Assembly (NCBI GenBank): GCA_012274175.1
Contig: JAAOZZ010000033.1
Span: 1-12,023 of the forward strand
Direction of reading: 5' to 3'
DNA from: Betaproteobacteria bacterium
GTDB lineage: Bacteria; Pseudomonadota; Gammaproteobacteria; Burkholderiales; Usitatibacteraceae
DNA length: 12,023 nt
A model generated the notes under the pieces. The model did not search any database. It worked only from the letters and a program-made list of their open reading frames with translations, and was not told where the DNA came from. Below are positions 7,435 to 12,023 of the stretch, piece by piece. A program made the translations under genes and the position numbers. Within the stretch, counting starts at the first letter, position 1. Each line of letters starts with the position of its first letter.

Positions 7435-8032
7435 GTCGCCGCTCGCCGCCCGGGCGCGGCCGCTTGCCGCGCACGGAGGCGAAGTGCGCCTCGATCCGCA
7501 GCCGATCGGCTTCCACATCGGGGCCCGGCGCCACCATCGGTCCCATCCGCACGCAGCGCGCCCCGTAATCGAGCGCGACCAGCAGGACCGGAACCCCCGC
7601 TTCGCGCGCAATGTGCAGGAATCCGGCCTTGAAGCGCGGCACGGGCTTGCGCGTGCCCTCGGGCGCGATCACGAGGATGAGCCGGTCCGCCTCGCCGAAG
7701 GCGCGCACCGATTGGGCGACCAGGCCCTGGGCGCTCGAGCGGTCCACGGGGATGCCGCCCATCCAGCGCAGCACGCCCTCGAAGGGCGGCCGGAAGAGCG
7801 TGTGCTTGCCGAGGAACGTGATGCGCAGGTCGAGGGCGAACATCGCCGCCGCACCCACCACGAAATCCCAGTTCGACGTGTGGGGTGCCACCGCGATCAC
7901 GAATCGGGCCAGGTCCGGGATCGTGCCGTCGACGCGCCATCCCAGGATCCGGAGCAGGGCGCGACCGAACGTCCGCACCGGCGCGCTGCCCCGGCGCGGC
8001 ACCGCCGCTCCGAGCGCGGGCAGCGCGCTCAC
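7430..8032 (-). CDS. Lysophospholipid (1-acyl-glycerol-3-phosphate type) acyltransferase
   Basis: A 200-residue PlsC-like acyltransferase, expected to move an acyl group onto a lysophospholipid at the inner membrane. The catalytic H-x4-D box is HTSNWD (51-56); the phosphate-binding box is EGTR (125-128) within VIAPEGTRKPVPRFKAGF; GGIPVDR (92-98) is the usual third block. The protein is short, with membrane-proximal hydrophobic stretches only. I chose the GTG at 8032 because it overlaps the TGA of the dehydratase gene in a GTGA junction, a coupling arrangement also used one gene upstream. A second GTG at 8002, with GGAG (8008-8011) five bases before it, would give a 190-residue protein that still contains every motif, so the true start is not settled. 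The physiological acceptor is unknown. Confidence 0.88.
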   Translation of the reverse strand: MSALPALGAAVPRRGSAPVRTFGRALLRILGWRVDGTIPDLARFVIAVAPHTSNWDFVVGAAAMFALDLRITFLGKHTLFRPPFEGVLRWMGGIPVDRSSAQGLVAQSVRAFGEADRLILVIAPEGTRKPVPRFKAGFLHIAREAGVPVLLVALDYGARCVRMGPMVAPGPDVEADRLRIEAHFASVRGKRPRPGGERRL

Positions 8033-9006
8033 GCGAAGAGGGTTGCCATCGCCTTCAGGTCGACGTTGCCGCCCGAGAGGACGATGCCCACGCGCCGGGC
8101 GCGCACGTCGATCGGGCCCGAGAGCACGCCCGCGGTCGCGAGCGCTCCCGTGGGCTCCACCACCAGCTTCATGCGCTCCCAGAGGAAGCGCATGGCCTCC
8201 ACCAGCTGGGGATCCGTCACGGTGACGATGTCGTGCACGTAGCGCAGGACCAGCGGGAAGGTGAGCGCTCCCAGCGACTCGGTGCGCGCCCCGTCGGCGA
8301 TGGTGACGGGATTGTCGACGTGCTGCAGCGTGCGCGTGCGCAGCGATCGCGCCGCGTCGTCGCCCGCGGCCGGCTCCACTCCGACCACGCGCGCGGCGGG
8401 CGCAAGCCGGCTCGCGGCGAGGGCGCTGCCCGACAGCAGGCCCGCGCCGCCGCAGGACACGAACAGGTAGTCGAGGGGTCCCACGTCCTCGATCAGCTCC
8501 TTCGCCGCGGTGCCCTGTCCCGCGATCACGTCGCGATGGTCGAAGGGGGGGATCAGCGTGGCGCCCTTCTCGCGCGAGATGCGCCCGGCAACTTCCTCGC
8601 GGCCCTGCCCTGCCGCGCGGTCGTAGAAGACCACCTCGGCCCCGTAGCCCCGGGTGGCCGCGACCTTCACCGCGGGCGCGTCGGCGGGCATCACGATGGT
8701 GGCGGGAATGCCGAGCAGGCTCCCCGCGAGCGCCACCGCCTGGGCGTGGTTGCCCGAGGAGAACGCGACCACGCCGGCGGCGCGTTGCGCGGGATCGAGC
8801 CGCGAGAGCGCGTTGTAGGCGCCACGGAACTTGAAGGCGCCCATGCGCTGCAGGTTCTCGCACTTGAAGAATGCGGTGCAGCCCGCAAGAGCGTCGAACT
8901 GCCGGGAGGTCGCCACGGGCGTGCGATGCGCCACGCCCTCGAGCCGCGAAGCCGCCGCCTCGACGTCGCCGTAGTCCACGGCGACCGCGGTCGTGGCGTC
9001 GTTCAC
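8029..9006 (-). CDS. PLP-dependent threonine/serine dehydratase-like enzyme (hydroxyaspartate ammonia-lyase/serine racemase group)
   Basis: A 325-residue fold-type II PLP enzyme that would deaminate a hydroxy-amino acid to a keto acid and ammonia, or racemise serine. The PLP lysine is K59 in GAFKFRGAYNAL. SSGNHAQ (83-89) contacts the substrate carboxylate. The phosphate-binding loop is CGGAGLLSG (185-193), with Ala where GGGG is usual. SGGN (311-314) contacts the cofactor ring. E211, G215 and D217 keep the spacing of the divalent-cation site of serine racemase and threo-3-hydroxyaspartate dehydratase. There is no C-terminal ACT regulatory domain, so this is not a biosynthetic IlvA with isoleucine feedback. 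The start is a GTG overlapping the TGA of the DUF6494 gene by 4 bases (GTGA), and the gene ends in the same kind of overlap. The exact substrate cannot be read from sequence. Confidence 0.9.
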   Translation of the reverse strand: MNDATTAVAVDYGDVEAAASRLEGVAHRTPVATSRQFDALAGCTAFFKCENLQRMGAFKFRGAYNALSRLDPAQRAAGVVAFSSGNHAQAVALAGSLLGIPATIVMPADAPAVKVAATRGYGAEVVFYDRAAGQGREEVAGRISREKGATLIPPFDHRDVIAGQGTAAKELIEDVGPLDYLFVSCGGAGLLSGSALAASRLAPAARVVGVEPAAGDDAARSLRTRTLQHVDNPVTIADGARTESLGALTFPLVLRYVHDIVTVTDPQLVEAMRFLWERMKLVVEPTGALATAGVLSGPIDVRARRVGIVLSGGNVDLKAMATLFA

Positions 9007-9209
9007 TCGAGCGTGATCTTGTCGTCGAAGCTCACGTCGAGGTCGGTGCCGCCCAGGGTGAGGGTGACCTTCGCGGCCAGCGTCTCGTTTCCCTTGAGCT
9101 TGCCCGATGCGACGGCGCGCTCCACCGCGGCCTCGATCTCGCGCTGGGAATGCACGCCGACCATCTTCAGGAACTTGCGGATGCTCATGTTGAATGCGTC
9201 GGGATTCAT
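9003..9209 (-). CDS. DUF6494 family small protein
   Basis: A 68-residue protein I recognise from the conserved pattern FNMSIRKFLK (6-15), VGVHSQREIE (17-26) and GKLKGNETL (36-44), followed by a short beta-rich tail ending in an acidic residue. This matches the small proteobacterial DUF6494 family. The number is from memory and the function is unknown. The N-terminal half looks helical and charged; there is no signal peptide or membrane segment. The ATG has a strong ribosome-binding site (GAGGAGAGG, 9214-9222) that overlaps the TGA of the preceding gene, so ribosomes finishing that gene are placed to start here. It overlaps the dehydratase start by 4 bases, making stoichiometric co-expression with that enzyme likely. 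Confidence 0.85.
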   Translation of the reverse strand: MNPDAFNMSIRKFLKMVGVHSQREIEAAVERAVASGKLKGNETLAAKVTLTLGGTDLDVSFDDKITLE

Positions 9210-9220
9210 GGAGCCTCTCC

Positions 9221-9475
9221 TCAGGACACGGTGGAGCCGGCGGTGGCGATCAAGCGCAGCGCGTCCTTCAGCGTGTCCTCCGCGAGGGCGTTCACGCTCT
9301 CGGCCAGGATCTCCGCCTCGGTGGCGACGGTCTCCGGCAGGCTGCGGCCTTCCATCACGGCCACGAACTGCGCCGCGGCCCCCGCCACGCGCAAGAGCTT
9401 CGCGCGCTCCGCCATCAGGATCTCGATTTCCTCGCTCAACATGAAACTGCCGGTATTCTGCGTGACTGCCGTCAT
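9221..9475 (-). CDS. Conserved-looking small protein, 84 residues, unrecognised
   Basis: I do not recognise a family. The protein starts MTAVTQNTGSF and is mostly Ala, Glu and Leu. It looks like two amphipathic helices (about 12-42 and 50-78) separated by a GRSLPE turn, with no signal peptide, transmembrane segment or Cys. The start is well supported: GAGGAG (9482-9487) sits 6 bases before the ATG. A longer open frame continues upstream but is only the shadow of the DUF6352 gene. The gene lies 38 bases after DUF6352, and its stop codon is fused to the ribosome-binding site of the DUF6494 gene. Reality as a gene rests on the ribosome-binding site, on packing between coding genes and on the helix-like composition. 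A helical oligomerising or partner protein is a guess. Confidence 0.72.
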   Translation of the reverse strand: MTAVTQNTGSFMLSEEIEILMAERAKLLRVAGAAAQFVAVMEGRSLPETVATEAEILAESVNALAEDTLKDALRLIATAGSTVS

Positions 9476-9513
9476 GGCCAACTCCTCGTCGAAGCCCGAT
9501 TCTACCGCGCGCT

Positions 9514-10524
9514 TCATTGGCGCGAGCGCAGCGGCAGGTTCATGAGCAGGTTCTGGGGCTTCACCTTGAGCTTGCGATCGGGCCGGCAGGCGAGCCCCAG
9601 GTACACGGGACGCCCCGCCATTTCCGCCACCGCGTCGCCGGCATCGCGGAACTCGAGGCGCAGCAGCAGCACCATGCGCTCGAGGTCCCCCGCGGCCACG
9701 CTCTCGCCCCGGTAGAGCGCGTTGAGCAGCGCCGTGGAATCCACGTCGAGCCCCACATGCCACCTCCAATGGGGATCGTCGATGCGTTCCACCGGCTCGA
9801 TCGTGACGAAGGCACCCGCCATCCGGGCTATCCAGCGCTCGAGCACGCGCGCGAGCGCCGCGGCCCCTTCCCGGCCGGGGCTCAGGTCGAGCACGAAGCC
9901 GAATAGCTCGTCGCGCAGGAAATAAAGCGGCGCGTTCTCGCGGGTGAGCACGTCCATCTTCACCTGCGGGAGCGCATCCTGGCTGCGAAGGAGCCGGCCC
10001 ACGCTGCCGAAGCCCCCGGTCTCGGCGAACACCGCGATCGTCGCGGCATCGGCGCACAGGATCCGCCCGCCCTCGGCGCTCACCCGCTGGCGGCGAAAGA
10101 GCAGCTCGCCCGCGCGGCAAAGCCATGGGTCCTCGGTGCCATCGAGGGCCGCTCGGGTGATGACTTGCGCCAACGTGTCGACGAAGGCCGGGGCCACGTC
10201 CACGGCCTGGTCGGCGAAGAGGGCCGCATAGCAGGCCTCGAGCGTGGGATGGGCGAGAAGGCGGTCGCGAAAGCGCAGGAAATGGGACCAGTTCTCCCGC
10301 GCGTCCGCGTCTTCCACCGCGGCGACCAGGCCCGGCGCCACCGCGCCGCGCGGAGCGGCGGCGACCCGCGCGAGGAGCGCCCTCTCGCCGGGGCCCGCGT
10401 CCGCCGGCGGCGCGAGTTCCTCGCGCGCGAGGAAATGGGCGATCCACGCGTCGGTGGCTACGAGGCCCTCGGGTGAGCGGTCGAGGAGCCCGTAGCCGCT
10501 GGAGGACCAGAAATCCTGCGCCAC
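9514..10524 (-). CDS. DUF6352 family protein
   Basis: A 336-residue protein recognised from several DUF6352 blocks: DFWSSSGYGLLDR near the N-terminus (4-16), ENWSHFLRFRDRLLAHPTLE (77-96), RAGELLFRRQRV (137-148), AETGGFGSVGRLL (167-179), DVLTRENAPLY (191-201), WRWHVGLD (253-260) and NLLMNLPLR (325-333). The domain number is from memory; no reaction is known. It is soluble, mostly helical, with no signal peptide and no recognisable catalytic motif. The start is a GTG; it matches the family N-terminus, in which DFW follows within a few residues, but the upstream ribosome-binding site is weak. It follows the ornithine decarboxylase by 40 bases and precedes the 84-residue protein by 38, all co-directional, so it probably shares their transcript. 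Confidence 0.85.
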   Translation of the reverse strand: MAQDFWSSSGYGLLDRSPEGLVATDAWIAHFLAREELAPPADAGPGERALLARVAAAPRGAVAPGLVAAVEDADARENWSHFLRFRDRLLAHPTLEACYAALFADQAVDVAPAFVDTLAQVITRAALDGTEDPWLCRAGELLFRRQRVSAEGGRILCADAATIAVFAETGGFGSVGRLLRSQDALPQVKMDVLTRENAPLYFLRDELFGFVLDLSPGREGAAALARVLERWIARMAGAFVTIEPVERIDDPHWRWHVGLDVDSTALLNALYRGESVAAGDLERMVLLLRLEFRDAGDAVAEMAGRPVYLGLACRPDRKLKVKPQNLLMNLPLRSRQ

Positions 10525-10544
10525 TCAGCCCCGCGCGCCGTCGC

Positions 10545-10557
10545 GGCCGAACCGGCC
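10545..10557 (-). repeat. Short inverted repeat between ornithine decarboxylase and DUF6352
   Basis: GGCCG and CGGCC form a perfect 5-base-pair stem with a 3-base loop, in the 40-base gap after the decarboxylase stop. There is no run of U residues after it, so it is not a standard intrinsic terminator; at most it could tune or stabilise a processed transcript. Confidence 0.35.
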
Positions 10558-10564
10558 CATGCCC

Positions 10565-11749
10565 CTAGGCTCCGAGGGTCGCGACGTCCGGCAGCGGGAA
10601 GCCGTTGAAGGTGCTCGCGTAGGCGGTGGTGTAGGCGCCGGCGTTCTTGATGAAGATGAGATCGCCTTCCTGGAGGTCGGCGGGGAAGAGCTCGTCTCGC
10701 ATCACCACGTCCACGGAGTCGCAGGTCGGTCCCGCGACGTTCCACGCCACGGGCTCGCCGTCGCGCTCGGTGTAGATGTTGTAGCGCAGCCCCTCGGTGG
10801 TCTCGATCACGCCGCCGAAGACGCCCGCGTCCCAGTACATCCAGCGCTGGTTGTTGCGCATCGCGGTGCCCACCACGCGGCAGATGAAGTAGCCGGCGTC
10901 CGACACCAGGTAGCGGCCCGGCTCGGCGATCACCTGCACCTCGGGGCCGAAGTGCCGCAGCTCCTTGTGGATCACCTCGGCGATGGTCTCCATCGAGGGG
11001 ATCGGCTTCACGTGCCGCACGGGATAGCCGCCGCCCAGGTTGAGCAGCCGGGGCCTGAGGCCCACGGCGCGCATCGACGCGAACACCTTGCGCGCCCGGT
11101 CCATGCCCACGCGCCAGTTCTCGGGGTTGAGGCACTGGGAGCCCACGTGGAAGGTCACGCCGGCCAGGTCCGCCTTGCACGCGACCGCGGCCTCGATCAG
11201 GTCCGGCACGTCGTTCATGTGGGCGCCGAACTTGCCCGCGAGCGGCCAGTCGCTGCCGATGTTGGGCACGTCGATGCGCAGGTACATCTTCGCGTCGGCC
11301 TTGACCGACTGCACCTTGCGGATCTCCTCGTCGCTGTCGACCACGAACCATTCCACGCCCTTGGCCGAGGCGTACTCGAGATAGGCGCGCGACTTCATCG
11401 GGTTGGAATAGAAGACTTCCGACGGGGCCACGCCCAGGCCCATGAGGATGTCCAGCTCGGCGATGGAGGCGATCTCGAAGCCCGCCCCTTCCTGGATCAA
11501 CACCTTCAGCACGCGCGGGTCCGGGTTGGCCTTCACGGCGAAGTGCGGCCGCACGCGCGGCAGGCAGGCGCGGAAGCGCCGCGTCTTGCCGCGCACGATC
11601 TCCAGGTCGACGAGGAGGATCGGCTTCTTGTAGGGGTGCTTCAGGAGGTACTGCTTGACGCTCGAGAAATCGAGGCTGACTTCCGGGTGGGAGTCGAGCG
11701 GGAATTCGGGCTGCGGTCGCAGCTTCTTTATCGTGGCGGTTCGGGGCAT
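10565..11749 (-). CDS. Ornithine decarboxylase, group IV (alanine-racemase fold)
   Basis: A 394-residue PLP-dependent decarboxylase that converts ornithine to putrescine in the cytoplasm, the entry step of polyamine synthesis. The PLP lysine is K73 in HFAVKANPDP. FHVGSQ (200-205) stacks on the cofactor, GGGYP (239-243) and EPGRY (276-280) bind its phosphate, and C343-D344 in PTCDSVD supply the catalytic and substrate residues from the second subunit of the dimer. Asp after the Cys fits ornithine decarboxylase rather than diaminopimelate decarboxylase, which usually has Glu there; a lysine/ornithine enzyme is the main alternative. About 40 N-terminal residues precede the barrel. The ATG lacks a good ribosome-binding site and lies inside an upstream short reading frame that has one, so translation is probably coupled. 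It is the first gene in this window. Confidence 0.92.
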   Translation of the reverse strand: MPRTATIKKLRPQPEFPLDSHPEVSLDFSSVKQYLLKHPYKKPILLVDLEIVRGKTRRFRACLPRVRPHFAVKANPDPRVLKVLIQEGAGFEIASIAELDILMGLGVAPSEVFYSNPMKSRAYLEYASAKGVEWFVVDSDEEIRKVQSVKADAKMYLRIDVPNIGSDWPLAGKFGAHMNDVPDLIEAAVACKADLAGVTFHVGSQCLNPENWRVGMDRARKVFASMRAVGLRPRLLNLGGGYPVRHVKPIPSMETIAEVIHKELRHFGPEVQVIAEPGRYLVSDAGYFICRVVGTAMRNNQRWMYWDAGVFGGVIETTEGLRYNIYTERDGEPVAWNVAGPTCDSVDVVMRDELFPADLQEGDLIFIKNAGAYTTAYASTFNGFPLPDVATLGA

Positions 11750-11850
11750 CGCAGTCTCTGGTGACGGGCGGTCGGGGAACGGTCGGGCAGCGCGGGCAGG
11801 CCTTGCGCATCGCAGGCTGCCGGGCCGGGCCGGTTTCTCGCTCCTGTCAT
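11728..11850 (-). CDS. Possible 40-residue upstream ORF overlapping the ornithine decarboxylase start
   Basis: An ATG with a perfect ribosome-binding site opens a 40-codon frame that ends in TAA, 19 bases inside the decarboxylase gene; the overlap is 22 bases in a different frame. The peptide is rich in Pro (9) and Arg (7), including AGA and CGA codons that are rare in GC-rich DNA, and ends CPEPPR. Composition alone would fit any random GC-rich frame; the argument for translation is the Shine-Dalgarno sequence, which the decarboxylase itself lacks. A regulatory leader peptide is inferred by analogy with the ornithine-sensing speFL upstream of speF in gammaproteobacteria; no sequence similarity is claimed. 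Confidence 0.4.
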   Translation of the reverse strand: MTGARNRPGPAACDAQGLPALPDRSPTARHQRLRCPEPPR

Positions 11851-11855
11851 GATGA

Positions 11856-11862
11856 CCTCCTT
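11856..11862 (-). promoter_or_regulatory. Perfect Shine-Dalgarno sequence of the decarboxylase leader ORF
   Basis: AAGGAGG on the minus strand sits 5 bases before the ATG at 11850. It is the strongest ribosome-binding site in the window, and it does not serve the decarboxylase start 100 bases further on. Confidence 0.7.
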
Positions 11863-11867
11863 CACAT

Positions 11868-11906
11868 CCCCGCGAGGGGCCTGAAAAGACGCGGGGAAAG
11901 AGTCCC
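11868..11906 (-). repeat. Overlapping inverted repeats in the ornithine decarboxylase leader
   Basis: CCCCGCG and CGCGGGG (arms 11868-11874 and 11890-11896) form a perfect 7-base-pair stem around a 15-base loop, 5 bases upstream of the leader ORF's ribosome-binding site. Two smaller stems compete with it: CCCC/GGGG (11868-11871 with 11876-11879) and GGGA/TCCC (11894-11897 with 11903-11906). The pairings exclude each other, which is the layout of a switching leader, though GC-rich DNA makes such repeats common. No U-tract follows. Confidence 0.4.
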
Positions 11907-11937
11907 TTACGCCGTCGATTCGGAAAAAATTGCGCGA

Positions 11938-11967
11938 AGTATAGGGCAAAAGCAACGCCCCGTTGAA
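11938..11967 (-). promoter_or_regulatory. Probable promoter of the ornithine decarboxylase transcript
   Basis: On the minus strand TATACT (11938-11943) is a good -10 element in the most AT-rich stretch of the window. The best -35 at 18-base spacing is TTCAAC (11962-11967), matching the consensus at only three positions. Transcription would start near 11931 and give a leader of about 180 bases before the decarboxylase. Confidence 0.5.
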
Positions 11968-11975
11968 ATTTTTTT
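11953..11975. repeat. Short inverted repeat followed by a T-run
   Basis: CAACG and CGTTG form a 5-base-pair stem with a CCC loop. On the plus strand it is followed by AAA and seven T (11969-11975), so it resembles a weak intrinsic terminator for plus-strand transcription entering the promoter region. It overlaps the proposed -35 of the decarboxylase promoter and could instead be a regulator site. Confidence 0.3.
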
Positions 11976-12023
11976 GTCGCAAATCCCGACGCGGGGTTCC
12001 GCCTCCGGCCCCGGGCTCATATC

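Noticed and set aside
7394..7940. Extension of the CobD/CbiB-like gene upstream to 488 codons
   Set aside because: The added residues are the shadow of the acyltransferase gene, and family length fits the TTG start at 7394.
9221..10447. Extension of the 84-residue gene upstream to 408 codons
   Set aside because: The added part is the out-of-frame shadow of DUF6352; the ATG at 9475 has a well-placed SD.
10525..10560. An 11-codon ORF (ATG to TGA) ending right before the DUF6352 GTG
   Set aside because: No ribosome-binding site at usable spacing and very short; could be chance in a 40-base GC-rich gap.
10458..11810. A 450-codon minus-strand frame overlapping the ornithine decarboxylase
   Set aside because: Arg/Gly/Pro-rich shadow in another frame; the decarboxylase frame has all PLP motifs.
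1..12023. tRNA genes, CRISPR arrays, insertion sequences, prophage or attachment sites
   Set aside because: No cloverleaf, regularly spaced direct repeats, transposase or integrase motifs were seen; the window is almost entirely packed with co-directional housekeeping-type genes.

Overview
The window is about 12 kb of GC-rich DNA. Every gene I can support lies on the minus strand, so transcription runs from the right end to the left end. Gene content (a CobD/CbiB-like membrane protein detached from cobalamin genes, DUF6352 and DUF6494 proteins, a group IV ornithine decarboxylase) and codon use suggest a betaproteobacterium of the Burkholderiales/Nitrosomonadales type. The genus cannot be fixed from the sequence alone. 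There are no rRNA or tRNA genes, insertion sequences or CRISPR arrays. This is compact chromosomal DNA rather than a mobile region.

In transcription order, the right end (about 11750-12023) is a relatively AT-rich promoter and leader. It feeds an ornithine decarboxylase (10565-11749), the first step of putrescine synthesis. The leader holds a -10 element, several small inverted repeats and a 40-codon reading frame that has a perfect Shine-Dalgarno sequence and overlaps the decarboxylase start in another frame. A tight row of genes follows: a DUF6352 protein (9514-10524), an unrecognised 84-residue protein (9221-9475), a DUF6494 protein (9003-9209), a PLP-dependent threonine/serine/hydroxyaspartate dehydratase-like enzyme (8029-9006), a lysophospholipid acyltransferase (7430-8032) and a CobD/CbiB-family membrane protein (6474-7394). 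Two junctions here are 4-base GTGA start/stop overlaps, and at another the stop codon runs into the next gene's ribosome-binding site, so these genes are probably translated together.

After an 80-base gap with its own possible -10 element comes a second operon-like group: a complete ABC importer of the Fbp/AfuABC type (binding protein 5297-6394, fused two-domain permease 3590-5272, ATPase 2522-3577), then an M14 zinc carboxypeptidase (835-2517) only 4 bases downstream of the ATPase. Last is a MEMO1-family protein (AmmeMemoRadiSam system protein B), which runs off the left edge lacking only its last few residues. The family resemblance of the importer is to iron(III) transporters, but the binding protein lacks an obvious paired-tyrosine iron site and no Fur box is visible, so its substrate is open.

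The best candidates for something undescribed are the ornithine decarboxylase leader (possible regulatory upstream ORF, comparable in layout to the known speFL leader of gammaproteobacteria but not visibly homologous) and the coupled DUF6352 / 84-residue / DUF6494 / dehydratase gene set, whose joint function is unknown to me.
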